A DNA stretch of 64,000 nucleotides, taken from contig CM058231.1 of the NCBI GenBank assembly GCA_030180135.1, forward strand, positions 28,399,034-28,463,033, in the 5' to 3' direction. The position numbers and the translations under genes were made by a program. Origin of the DNA: Orychophragmus violaceus. Taxonomy: Eukaryota; Streptophyta; Magnoliopsida; Brassicales; Brassicaceae. Position 1 is the stretch's first letter. Each line of letters opens with the position of its first letter. Under the pieces are notes generated by a model. The model did not search any database. It was not told the DNA's origin and saw only the letters and a list, made by a program, of their open reading frames with translations. This document shows, piece after piece, positions 22,561 to 33,477 of this stretch.

Positions 22561-23217
22561 CCAAAATGCTCCATTATCTCTAACTTATCCTCAAATGTGT
22601 GTCAATCTATAAAACATTTTTGAAAAAAATTCGAAAACATAAAAATTCTATATACAAACTTATATAATGGCTAAACCTAAAAATCATGGTATATCATATT
22701 GATAACTAGTTTATGTATTTCGTCGTTGTAGTTCGTCTTTGACCATTATATCATATCCTTTTAATAAAGATTGGACTATAAAGAAACCAGTTGCAGTCCA
22801 GTTGGGGAATCTTGGCTAGGTCTTGTACACCATAAATTTCGACATATTTTGACTTAGGAATCTCTCCAGCATTTAATTTTTTTCATTGAATGAATAGGAG
22901 ATCTTTTGGTTGGAAGGAATAGTTCCCGTTTGTTAACACCAACATGTTTCTGAAAATATATTTCCTTGTTTTGCTCTGCTTCACAAGTTTTAAGGTTACT
23001 CTGCTATCTAAGTTTCCTTTGGGATTCTAAATGGTCGATTTATTGCCTTTCATGCGAGTGGTATTGTTCCTGCTTTGGTCTGAGTTTGTTACTAATCTAG
23101 CTCTAAGAAGTTGTGTAAGGTCTCTGCTTTCGGTTAGTTTGTTAGTATGTTGTTGGTGTTTCTTTGAGCTCTTGTTCGATAGACATTGCGTGATGTCATC
23201 AACGATGGACATCTCTG
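22561..23217. other. Unassigned sequence before the DUF4283 pseudogene
   Basis: The minus strand of about 22990-22730 stays open in pieces (e.g. IPQLDCNWFLY) and may be a decayed protein fragment that I cannot identify. The last 200 bp are probably the leader of the following pseudogene. Confidence 0.3.
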
Positions 23218-24404
23218 ATGGCCATGTCTCTTGAAGAAGTGGATGAGCCGTTCTGGATGCCAAACTTACCGGAGTTCAGATCTTTTGAGAGAAATGTAAA
23301 GAGTGTGATAGGGAGGCTCCTTAATCCTTCTTGTCAAAGGATGTCTAATCTGATACAGACATGCCTAGAAAATGGCAAAAATATGAAAAGGTACGTGGTG
23401 TAGAGTTATCGAAGGAGAGATTTCAATTTATCTTTAAGAATGAATATGATTTGCTTTATCGTGATCTACTGCGGAAAGGCCTAAAACAGATGATTGATAA
23501 TTGGGTGATACGGTTTTGTTTGGTCCTTAGGTTGGATTGATGATGACAAATCCAGAGCACCGTTGTTGAAACTTGTGATAGTTGACATTGATATGAAAGT
23601 AGTAGATCTTTTTTATCTTGTATTAGGGGAATGGGATGGAGAGCTTCCTTCTTTCCTTCAGATATTGAAAGGATAAGGATGGAGAGCTTCCTTCTTTCCT
23701 TCAGACATCCTTCAAACCAACAGTTAACTATGTAGATTTTATTTGCTAGAAATCCAGGAAGAGTGGATGGTATCCAGTTCTCTCTGGGTACTGGCTTGGT
23801 TCACAATCACTCAATGAGAAAGAATGGCTAGAGGCTGAAGCTCTTCCATCCATTAATCTAGGAAGAGATTTGGAATCTGGATATACCTTCAAAGATTCAA
23901 GTTTTCTTTTCGAAAATTGTTAGTGGGGTGCTTCCTGTGGCATAAAGGATTGGAAAAAGAGGTATGAAAGTGGATTTGAGTTTTAGCTCTACGGCTCCGA
24001 ACCTGAAACAGAAAATCACATTCTTTTCTTTCCCACATGCGAAACAGATGTGGGCTCTTGCAGATGTTCTCATCCCTCTGTTGGGATTCAACAAAGAATT
24101 TATTTGTGAGAATGTACATTATCTCATGGTATCGAGGAAAAATCAACGGATCCTGTTGGAGATCAGAAACTTGTTCCTATGGCTGATGTGTATATTATAA
24201 AAGAAACAAAATGCTTTAATCTTCGAAGGAACTTACTTATGTTGGATGGATTCAGTATCTAAAGTTTCTGAGGACATGTGTATGTTGTCCCAAGCGCAAA
24301 TGGAAGGCAAAAACATTCAGCTCTTGATCGAAGTCAGTCAATGTTTTGTCAAGGAGATGGGTTCCTCCGGAAACAAGCTGACTTAAATGTCACATAAGAG
24401 TCTC
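23218..24404 (+). pseudogene. DUF4283 / zf-RVT / RNase H-like pseudogene, 5' part (split by Copia insertion)
   Basis: 23218-23400 encodes MSLEEVDEPFWMPNLPEFRS and GRLLNPSCQRMSNLIQ, a typical start of plant DUF4283 proteins, continuing in another frame with ELSKERFQFIFKNEYDLLYR. After a gap containing a 43-bp tandem duplication (23634-23719), a zf-RVT-like segment follows (about 23920-24115; HAKQMWALADVLIP). The linker QNALIFEGTYL and the edge of the RNase H-like domain (GSSGNKLT) lie just before 24404. RT and endonuclease are absent, so this is a deleted LINE or one of the LINE-derived host genes common in Brassicaceae. It was already damaged or has decayed since the Copia insertion. Confidence 0.7.
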
Positions 24405-24849
24405 TGTTAAGATTGACCTCAACATCTCTACTTGGGCCAGTCTAGAACTGAGCCTTACACAAGCTTTCATAACAAGAGAATAGAAGATTATTGGGCCTGG
24501 AGAATATGAAGCCCAAAATCAGAAGATTGATGCTTAACCTAAACGTACAAGGACTAATATAAATATGTTCTTAACCTAATTTTAGGATGAGGTCGAGAGA
24601 GGCAGCTTCTTCCTCTTATTATTGTCTATTGATCTTGTTCCCTGCAAAGACACAAAGCACATACTTGTGTTAAACTTTGGTTTCTAGTAAATTTGAGTGC
24701 AAGAGATCCCTCACGAGATGTACCCGTAATCATTCGGGGAACTCGTTAACTTTCGGTGTCATTTACTTTATTGTTCATACAAAAAAGTGAGTGATCTAGA
24801 GAGATAACAACTAGAACCTGTTCAAGTGTTTTCCGCAACGTACCTGACA
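24405..24849 (+). repeat. 5' LTR of the Copia element
   Basis: 445 bp, TGTTAAGATTG to GTACCTGACA. The same sequence occurs at 30539-30845 joined to 35857-35995. Confidence 0.95.
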
Positions 24850-24851
24850 AT

Positions 24852-24863
24852 TGGTATCAGAGC
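24852..24863 (+). promoter_or_regulatory. Copia primer-binding site (initiator Met tRNA)
   Basis: TGGTATCAGAGC, complementary to the 3' end of initiator tRNA-Met, lies two bases inside the LTR, as usual for Copia. Confidence 0.9.
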
Positions 24864-25255
24864 GCAAGGCTTTATTGTGTCCTAGTGTTGTAAGAAGAAG
24901 CAAAATCAGACCAAACGCAACGTATGGAGAGCTCGTGTGGTAAGGGTTTCTGTCTGGTTTGTTAAGAGGAACGTACCTGGTACTTACAGCTCGATTTGTC
25001 AAGGTATTTTCTTGAGTTGTTAGCTGCTTCAGTTTATTGGGTTTTCTGTTGGTTATATGAATTTTTTCTTTGGTTATCTACTAGTTTTCTCCTGGTTATT
25101 TACTGGATTTCTTGGATATTATCTCTACTGAGCTGCTTCAGTCTGCTAGTTTTGCTGATTGTTGTGGTGTTGGCGTGATCTGTATAAAGCAAGTTGTTTT
25201 GTTTGTGTGTGTGTGTACCTGCAAGAAAACAAAGAAAACATATCATCATTAAGTC

Positions 25256-26834
25256 ATGGAACCAACGTCAGGAAAATTTGATGTTGAAAAGTTTGATGGA
25301 AAAGGTGATTTTGGATTGTGGAAGTACAGAATGTTGTGTCATCTGGAAATTCAAGGCTTAGACAAATGCCTAGCTAAGGGTGAGACATCAACTGATGACA
25401 AAGGAAAAGGGAAAGAAGGTGATGAAAATAAACCAGACCCTTTAGCCAAAGACAAGGATAAACGGTGCAAGAATCTCATATGCATGAATGTGACTGATTC
25501 CATACTAAGGAAGATCATGAAAGAGCCCACTGCTCTTGCTGTATGGAAAGCTCTAGAAAGAGACTACCAAACCAAAAATCTACCAAACCGAATCTATCTC
25601 AAGCAAAAGTTTTCAAGTTTTAGAATGGAGGAACAAAAGAGTATTGAACCTAAATGAGTTTCTCAAGTTGGTAGATGATCTAGAAAGCTTAAAGATAAGC
25701 ATATCTGATGAAGATCAAGCTATTCAGATTCTCACTAGTCTTCCTCCAAAGTATGAACAGCTGGTCCACACTCTCAAGTATGGAAGTGGAAAGGAAACAT
25801 TGACAGTGAATGAAGTTGTTACTTCTGCCTATGCTAAAGAAGTGGAATTGAAGGAAAAAGGTTTGCTCAACAAACCGAGATCAACTTCTGAAGGACTCCT
25901 TGTTAGTTCTAGAGGCCGGCCTAATCAAAGAAGCAACAAGAAAAGGACGGGAAGGTCTAAGAGTAGACCTAGATCACAGTCAAGACCAAAGAATGGCAAA
26001 GGTTATTGGGTATGTGGAAAAGATGGCCACTGGAAAAGAGATTGTCCTGAGAGGAAGAACAAAGACCCTCAAAAAGGCTCAACACAATCTGCTAACATTG
26101 CATCAAATAGCATCGTTGAGCCGCTTGTCCTCACAGCAAGTATGCAAGACTCTAAAGATGAATGGGTCATGGATTCAGGTTGTACATTCCACATCACTCT
26201 AAATAAAGATCTAATGTTTGATCTTAAAGAGTTTGAAGGAGGAAAGGTGTTAATGGCTAATAACACACATAGTGATGTCAAAGGAATGGGGAAGATAAGG
26301 ATTGTTAATCCTGATGGTACACATGTAATACTAACAGAGGTTAGATACATCATATCTGTGGGCAGAAATCTGATTTCATATGGACTTCTAGACAAGGCAG
26401 GTTGTAGATATGAAGGTGAAAATGGAAAAGTTCAGTTCTATAAAGGAGATCGAAAGGTGATCTCAGGAAGGTACATTGATGGGTTATATTATCTTGAAGG
26501 GACTGTTACAAAGGATGAAGTTGCAGTGGCAAAGTTAAACATTGATATGACTGCAAGGTGGCACTCAAGGCTGAGACATATGAGTCTAAAAAGTATGAAA
26601 CTGTTGGTGAAAAGTGGCTACATCACAGATAAACAAGTGAAGGATTTAAGCTTTTGTGAAAACTGTGTGTTAGAAAAATCACACAAGCAAAGTTTTACTA
26701 AAGGCAAACACACTTCTAAGGGGATTTTAGACTACATAAATTTTGATTTATGGGGTTCACCTTCAACACCCATGAGCCTTGGAGAATGTCAATACTTTGT
26801 CACCTTCATAGATGATTACTCAAGGAAGGTTTAG
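25256..26834 (+). pseudogene. Copia gag-protease and start of integrase, broken
   Basis: ATG 25256 opens gag (FDVEKFDGKGDFGLWKYRML). A frameshift near 25650 moves the frame to the stretch ending at 26834. Seen in order: gag UBN2-like helices; a basic RSKSRPRSQSRP run; a zinc knuckle whose first Cys codon is TAT (26004-26006; YWVCGKDGHWKRDC instead of CxxC); a protease active site MDSGCTFHIT; the GAG-pre-integrase HHCC region (HSRLRHMS..., CENCVLEKS); and the first integrase Asp in NFDLWGSPS. The frame ends in TAG where a Trp codon (SRKVW) is expected. The polyprotein would supply capsid, protease and integrase. Confidence 0.9.
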
Positions 26835-27820
26835 ATCTATTTTTTAGGACAAAGAATGAAGTGTTCTCTACATTCAAGGAAAGGAAGACTGCTGTTGAAA
26901 ATCAGACCGGTAAAAGAATCAAGTGTTTAAGGACAGATAATGGCTTGGAATTCTGCAATAACCAGATGGATGAATTATGCAAAGAGTCTGGTATCAAGAG
27001 ACAGAGAACTTGTACATACACTCCTCAACAAAATGGAGTTTTTGAGCGTATGAACATGTCTATTATGGATAAAGTTCGATGCATGCTTGCTGAAACGAGG
27101 TTAGAACAAAAGTTTTAGGCAGAAGCTGCATCTACATCAGTCTACCTAATTAATAGATCGCCAAACTCATCAATTGAGTACAAGTTACCTGAAGAAGTCT
27201 GGTCTAAAACTAAACCAGATTTATCTCATTTAAGGAGATTTGGATGCACTGCATATGTACATACCATCCAAGCTAAGACAGAACCAAGGGCTGTTAAGGG
27301 TGTTTTCATGGGCTATCCTTAAGGAGTGAAAGGTTATAGAGTGTGAATTCCAGAGGAATTGAAATGCACAGTTAGTAGAGATGTTGTGTTTCATGAAGAA
27401 TAAGTCTACAAGGATGTTCTAAAACCTAAGGAACATAAGACAAAGAAGATCAAAAGAGTGACTTTTAGCACTGATCTCATTCAGGGACCTTCGAATGGCA
27501 GTGTGGGAACAGAAATTTCAACTCAAGGTGGAGCTTCTTCAGAGACAAAAAGTTAAGTTCAAGGTGGAGTTGCCTCAGAAACTGAAAGTTCAGAATCAGA
27601 TTCTTCAGAAATAGACAGTGATAAGAGTTCTGAATCTGGAGAAGATCAAGACAACTTAGATAGCTATCTCCTAACAAGGGACAGAAGAAGGAGAAAATGT
27701 AAATTACCTTCAAGATTTGCAGATACAGATTTTGTAGCATATGCATTATCTGGAGCAGAAGTTGTTGATCTAGATGAGCCTGCCTCATATTCAGAAGCTA
27801 AGAAAAGCAAATAATGGAAG
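26835..27820 (+). pseudogene. Copia integrase remainder and linker, broken
   Basis: RTDNGLEFCN and GVFERMN supply the second Asp and the Glu of the DDE triad, so all three integrase catalytic residues survive on the DNA level. Further stops interrupt FxAEAASTSVYLINRS, MGYPxGVKGYRV and later positions; most can be read as Trp, Gln or Glu codons turned into stops. The linker (27470-27760) is Ser/Glu-rich (SESDSSEIDSDKSS), then RFADTDFVAYAL leads into RT. Confidence 0.85.
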
Positions 27821-28977
27821 TTGTGGGACAGTGCCATGGATGAAGAAATGGACTCTTACAAGAAGAGTCACACTTGGAAATTGGTTAGAAAACCAGAGAA
27901 TAAGAGAATCATTGGTTGCAAATGGATATTCAAAAGGAAATCAGGAATTCCGGGAGTTGAGGAGCCAAGATATAAAGCAAGGCTAATTGCTCAAGGATTC
28001 TCACAAGTAGAAGGAATAGACTACAATGAAGTTTTTGCTCCTGTTGTCAAGCATGTATCCATTAGACTACTACTCTCAGTTGTAGTCCATAATGACTTGG
28101 AGTTAGAGCAATTGGATGTTAAAACAGCCTTCTTACATGGTGTATTGGAAGAAGAAATTTACATGCGCCAGCCGGAAGGATTTGAGGTTAAAGGAAAGGA
28201 AAATAGAGTGTGTTGTTTGATTAAGTCACTCTATGGTCTAAAGCAAAGTCCAAGACAATGGAACAAGAAATTTGATGGATTTATGAAAGATCAGAATTTC
28301 CATGAAGCGAGTATGATCCATGCGTCTATGTTAAAGGATCAGAAGTGGCGAATCAAGTCTACTTGCTGCTGTATGTGGATGATATGTTGATTGCATCAAA
28401 GGATATGACAAAAATTCAGGAGCCGAAAAACAGTTTGATGGAAATGAAAGACTTAGGTCTTGCAAATAGAATCTTGGGAATGGAGATTTTCAGAGATAGA
28501 GAGAAGGGAATTCTTAAGCTATCTCAAAGCAGATACCTAAGTCAAGTGTTGAAAACATTTAATATGTTTGAAGCAAAACCGGTGGTTACTCCCATAGGAT
28601 CTCAATTCCAACTCAAGAGTCTAAATCAAGAGGAAGCAATCACAGAGGCTAAACTCTTGAAGGATATACCATACGCAAGTGCTGTTGGGGGCTTAATGTA
28701 CGTGATGGTGGGATCCAGACCTGATTTAGCGTATGCAGTGGGATTGGTTAGTAGATTTATGGGAAATCCCGGAAGATATCACTCGCAAGCAGTGAAATGG
28801 ATCATGAGATACCTAAAAGGGACATTGGACCTAAATCTGACATTTTCTAAGAATTCAGATTTCAAGATTCAAGGATTTTGTGATGCAGATTTTGCCGTGG
28901 ATTTGGATAGGAGAAGATCTATTACTAGTTATCTATTTTCTAAGTTCTGGATATCTCACTTTCTACCACAGAATTAG
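27821..28977 (+). pseudogene. Copia reverse transcriptase, broken by one frameshift
   Basis: 27821-28390 holds WKLVRKPENKRIIGCKWIF, YKARLIAQGFSQVEGIDYNE, LDVKTAFLHG and LIKSLYGLKQSPRQW. A frameshift near 28345 moves to the frame containing the catalytic LLLYVDDMLIASKDM. DMKDLG-type and SAVGGLMYVMVGSRPDLAYA motifs follow, with the start of RNase H (FCDADFAVDLDRRRSITSY). RT copies element RNA into cDNA in cytoplasmic particles. The motifs are well preserved, so decay is recent compared with the remnant at 20236. Confidence 0.92.
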
Positions 28978-29018
28978 AGTGTATCTCACTCACAGAAGCT
29001 ACTAAAGAACCTATTTGG

Positions 29019-29297
29019 TTGAAAGGAATTTGTTCTGAGTTGGGATTTGTTGAATCAGAATCAGAACTTAAAGTGTTTTGTGATTCACAAAGCGCTATAT
29101 GTTTGGCAAAAAATGGAGTCTTCCATGAAAGGACCAAACATATAGCTGTGAAATACAATTTTATTCGAGACCATGTTGAGCAAGGGGATATTCTAGTTGA
29201 GAAGATTTATACATCTATCAATCCAGCAGACCTACGTACTAAATCGTTACCTAGAAAGCGGTTTGAAGAAGGTTTGGTGCAGCTCAGAGTCATCTGA
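29019..29297 (+). pseudogene. Copia RNase H C-terminal part
   Basis: Encodes FCDSQSAICLAKNGVFHERT, KHIAVKYNFIRD and NPADLRTKSLPRKRFEEGL, the standard end of Copia polyproteins. It is separated from the preceding frame by a shift near 28945. Confidence 0.9.
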
Positions 29298-30538
29298 AGC
29301 TGTGAAAGTGGCTCAGGATCAATGGGTACCTCAGACAAGCAAAAGAGAAGGGTTAGTTCTCGGTTAATGCTGAAATGAGGAATTGATAAACTGAAAGTTG
29401 CAGAGTTTTGTAGCTTGAAGTTACCTGAGCAAAAATGGCAGTGGTTTAGACATCAAGACATGTTCTCAAGAGTTTTGTTTTTGAGCTGCAAGTATCAAGA
29501 AACAGAGGTGAAGTCATTTCACAGAAAACATCAACTTTTCAGTCGTGAAAGTGCAAAGAGATTAGACAAGTTCTATTTGATGTACTGGTTCAGGTTATAA
29601 GACTAAAGTCAGAAAGTCTTTGAAGCTTACCTGGGTTCTGTGAAGAATTTCTGACGGCATAGGAGGCTTGTATTTGGTAGCAAGTTGGTATTAAAATATC
29701 ACAAAACAGCAAAAAGGACATTGAGTTTCAACAGATGTTCGACGTTACTGAATTGTGGTGATTTAAGAATCTGAGCTGATGATAAATCTAAGGTTAGAAA
29801 TGCTTACTTGTGATGCAATGACTGCAATTAGAATCATGGGCAGAGAAATCACAGGACCTGAAATGGAGAAATGAGGTTAGTGTTTTATTTTGTATCAAAC
29901 AAAATATGAAGATGCAATACTTGGCAGTAAGTGAGAGTTTGGGTGTTTGACTTTCATGAATTCACGGTGGTGAAGAGTACAAGTTGCTGGAATCTAAGCA
30001 CTTGCATGAATCGTACATTGCAAACCTTATACATCCGAGATATCTGATGCGGTAGAGTTCGATGAAAGTCAATTTTTTTTTTCTTGAATTTTTGGGAAAA
30101 GCTGCAACCTGCTATAATCAGAAGCAGAGTTTATGAATTCTGAATTTCCCAAAATCACGAAGAAACAATTAAGCGTGAACATCAAAGAAGAAATTGAGCA
30201 TAAGGTAAATAAATTACCTGGGTTTTCTGGAGCAAGCGGAGTCTCAATTTCAACCTTGTCAGAAGCGTGGAAGAAACAGAAGCAAGGTTAAGGCTTTCTG
30301 ATTTTTCACATGCAAGATGAATTCAATCGTTTTGATTCAGGAAAGTAAAAGGCTTAAGCTCAAAAGGGGGTTACCTGAGCTTGTAGATCGGAGTCTCACA
30401 GACGCCGTGAGGAGAGACATTGGAGAAGACAACATGAGTTGTCGAAGATGTCAGAGCTTTACTAGAAATCAGAGAAGGATCGCCATCCTTCTGTCTGAGA
30501 AACCAAAAAAGAGAGTATGTTGGTCAAAGGTGGAGATT
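29298..30538 (+). other. Long 3' non-coding region of the Copia element
   Basis: 1.24 kb between the pol stop and the 3' LTR, longer than usual. No protein similarity. TTACCTGRG occurs four times (29421, 29627, 30214, 30371). CAAAGGTGGAGATT at 30525-30538 is the probable polypurine tract. Confidence 0.6.
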
Positions 30539-30845
30539 TGTTAAGATTGACCTCAACATCTCTACTTGGGCCAATCTAGCACTGAGCCTTACACAAGCTT
30601 TCATAACAAGAGAATAGAAGATTATTGAGCCTGGAGAATATGAAGCCCAAAATCAGAAGATTGTTGTTTAACCTAAACGTACAAGGACTAATATAAATAT
30701 GTTCTTAACCTAAGTTTAGGATGAGGTCGAGAGAGGCAGCTTCTTCCTCTTATTATTGTCTATTGCTCTTGTTCCCTGCAAAGACACAAAGCACATAATT
30801 GTGTTAAACTTTGGTTTCTAGTGAAATTTGAGGGCAAGAGATCCC
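30539..30845 (+). repeat. 3' LTR of the Copia element, first part
   Basis: Aligns with the first 307 bp of the 5' LTR. It stops at ATCCC, where the Athila element is inserted. Confidence 0.95.
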
Positions 30846-32011
30846 TGATATACCATGGATTTTAGGGATTTTAACCATGGTATATGTCTTTGTTATCGAG
30901 TCTTTCTATGTGTTTTGGAGTCTTTTCAGGTGTTTTACAGGTTTAAGAACATCTTGAGCCTAATTGGACGTTTTGGGAGCATTTGGAGCAATTCTGAACT
31001 ATTTAGAGACTTCACAGAGTTCATTGGCTGCGTTTTCGCCTTGCAACGGTCGTTGCAGTTCTGCAACGGTCGTTGCAGTTCTGCGCCCAAAAATCTGCAT
31101 TTTGGAGAAATTACAGTTTTTGCCCAGAAACTTCCCAGACTTGCAAAAAGGCCCCAAGCCGACTTTAGACCATTATATTAGGGTTTTTAAGCAATTGTTT
31201 AGGCTACGCTTTACTTACGCTTTATTTTATTTTCAGAGAGAGTTAGGGGCTGATCCTGCTCTCGAAAGAGAGAGGATTTCGAACCCCAATTCTTTATTTG
31301 ATTTTATAATATTTGGTTTTCTATTCATGATGTTTTCTGTTTCGATGATCATGTCTGAGTAGATTACCTGTTAGGTTTAGGGATTCTCATTAGGGATTTC
31401 ATGGAATTATAGGTTAATCAATCTGTAGGGATTCATATCTGTTAGTTCTTCATCTAGGATTGTTCTTACTGCTTAATCTGAATTAGCTACCCAGATTTAT
31501 GATGTTAGGTTGATTGATACAACGACAGTTGGTTAATTAGCTAGAAAGAACCTAGATGAGCAATTTAATTACTCGCACATGAATTTGGTTTAATTAGACT
31601 GTGAACATATCGAACTTGGAATTAAAGCTGGTTTAATCTGTTAGTAATTGCAAAGGAATTTGGATTGCTGCATTTAGACTTAGAGAATTCTCGCAACGAA
31701 AGTTGGTTAATTCTATATCTGTGTTTGAGTTCTAGAATAGTTCTTAATTAGATCCCGATTGATTGATTGCTTGTGTTCCTGATTTCCTGAGAACTCCCTA
31801 GACAACGCTTCGCCTCCTTGCTTACAAACTCGCTTGATTTACTTTCTCGCATTGCTTTATTAGTTTCTATTCAAATTGTTTTCTCCTAGTTTAATCTTTT
31901 CCGTTCTAAATCTATCGTTGCCCAGAGTCCCTGTGGATTCGATACCCTAAGTACTACATCTACATCACTGTGCACTTGCAGTTAGTATAGGGATTAATTC
32001 TTGACCTATCA
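30846..32011 (+). repeat. 5' LTR of nested Athila-like element
   Basis: 1166 bp. Holds two tandem copies of TGCAACGGTCGTTGCA (31042-31057 and 31062-31077), 196 bp into the LTR. Retained relative to the 3' LTR: about 114 bp including these palindromes. Confidence 0.93.
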
Positions 32012-32017
32012 AGTTTT

Positions 32018-32035
32018 TGGCGCCGTTGCCGGGGA
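32018..32035 (+). promoter_or_regulatory. Athila primer-binding site
   Basis: TGGCGCCGTTGCCGGGGA, the usual Athila primer site (tRNA-Asp type by recollection), six bases inside the LTR. Confidence 0.85.
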
Positions 32036-32175
32036 CTCTTAGGAGTCTTCGATAGATTTGAACTTAGGGTTTAGACTAGGTTTTTCGTTTTTGTTTTTTG
32101 TTATTAATATTTTTTTTTTCTGTTCTTGCGTTTCAGGTACGCCTGTAATCGCCTTGCATCGATCGACACGGTCCT

Positions 32176-33477
32176 GTGTGTCGATCGACACATCTTCGAG
32201 CTTGCATCGATCGACACTACTCTGCATCGATCGACACAGCGCGTAAGATGATGGGAATGATGGAACGGATGTTGGAAAATCAGCAGAATAACTCATTCTG
32301 CAGAGACTATGGTTCTTATTCATTCACCAGAGATTATGAATCTCCATCATATCAGCCTTCTCCTCCTCAAAATAAACAATCTGATAAGCTGATAAGCATG
32401 ATGGAGCGGTTATTGGAGAAGCAGGAAGAGGATTTGAACTGCATCAGTGGCTTTGGATTCCAAGGAAACAGGTTTGGTAATCAGCAAGGTAATTCTTATC
32501 AGAAAACCTATGGATCATCTTCTTATCAGACACCTCATGCTGCTAATGTTTATAAGAGCAAGATGGAATCCATGATGGAGCAGTTGCTAGAGGATCAGAC
32601 TAGGACATCTGTAAACTTCAACTCAAAGATAGATGCATTGCATAGAAATCTGAATGGAAAGTTCGAATCTTTGAGCACACATGTGAAGAAGCTAGATGTC
32701 CGAGTTCATCAAACATATGAAGTAATACAAAGGCAAAATGAAGTTGGGAAAGCTGAACAGAAGCTGTACATCAATGCTGTGACCATAAGAGATGGGATTG
32801 ACTTGCTGGGAGAAGAAGAGAGCATAATCTCGGACTTTCTGGATGAATATTGTCTGTCTGAGACATGCGTCGATCGACACACTCTCGATGTCGATCGATG
32901 CATCCCCGATACGTCTGATGGATCTGAACAAAATCGCCATGTGTCGATCGACACATCTCATGCATCGGTCGACACAGAACGCAGACGTGACCAGAGACAT
33001 GTAACAGTCCCATAACGAGTCTATAAGCCCTCTGTGCCGTATCCTAAGGTTCCTAAACTGTCTAAACAGGAGCTAGAAGTGGCTAACTGCATGAAAGTGA
33101 TGGATATGAAGCAGAAAGACACCATTGATGGACATAGCTTCAGTGTTGAGGTGGAACCAGAGGTTCCAATTGGAGAGAAGAAGATGGCGGTTCCTCTTGA
33201 ACTTGCTCTAAAATCTTCAGTACCTGCAGCTGCTCATAAGCAGAAAGCTCCTGATCTCTTGCGTCCACCAAAGCACAGGTATAAAAATCCTAAACTTAAA
33301 CCTCCTAATCCATTAGTTGTGAATGCAGGAAAACGCAAAATCCCACCCAAGCTTTGCTCCCGCCCTGGTTCTGTTTACTCTTTCCTTGGGAAACCTCATG
33401 ATCCGACAGCCTATACACCTCCTTGGATGAAGAGATATTCACAGAGACACTCAAAGTCTCTGTTGAAACCGCCATGA
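32176..33477 (+). pseudogene. Athila gag C-terminal-like ORF with one in-frame stop
   Basis: Two open stretches (32176-33015 and 33034-33477) share one frame, separated by TAA at 33013-33015, after which RVYKPSVPYPKVPKLSK continues. The first part has repeated MMERMLENQ/MMERLLEKQ/MMEQLLEDQ segments and FNSKIDALHRNLNGKFESLS-THVKKLDV, which resemble the C-terminal part of Athila gag. The second part is basic and Pro-rich (RPPKHRYKNPKLKPPNP). The peptides SIDTS and CIDRH recur because CGATCG palindromes are translated in place. The capsid core and zinc knuckle are missing. It may be a decayed gag or a structural remnant used only in cis. Confidence 0.65.

Noticed and set aside
20236..30538. The two Copia elements as one long element
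   Set aside because: They belong to different families: distinct LTR ends, gag starts and zinc knuckles, with a LINE-derived pseudogene between them.
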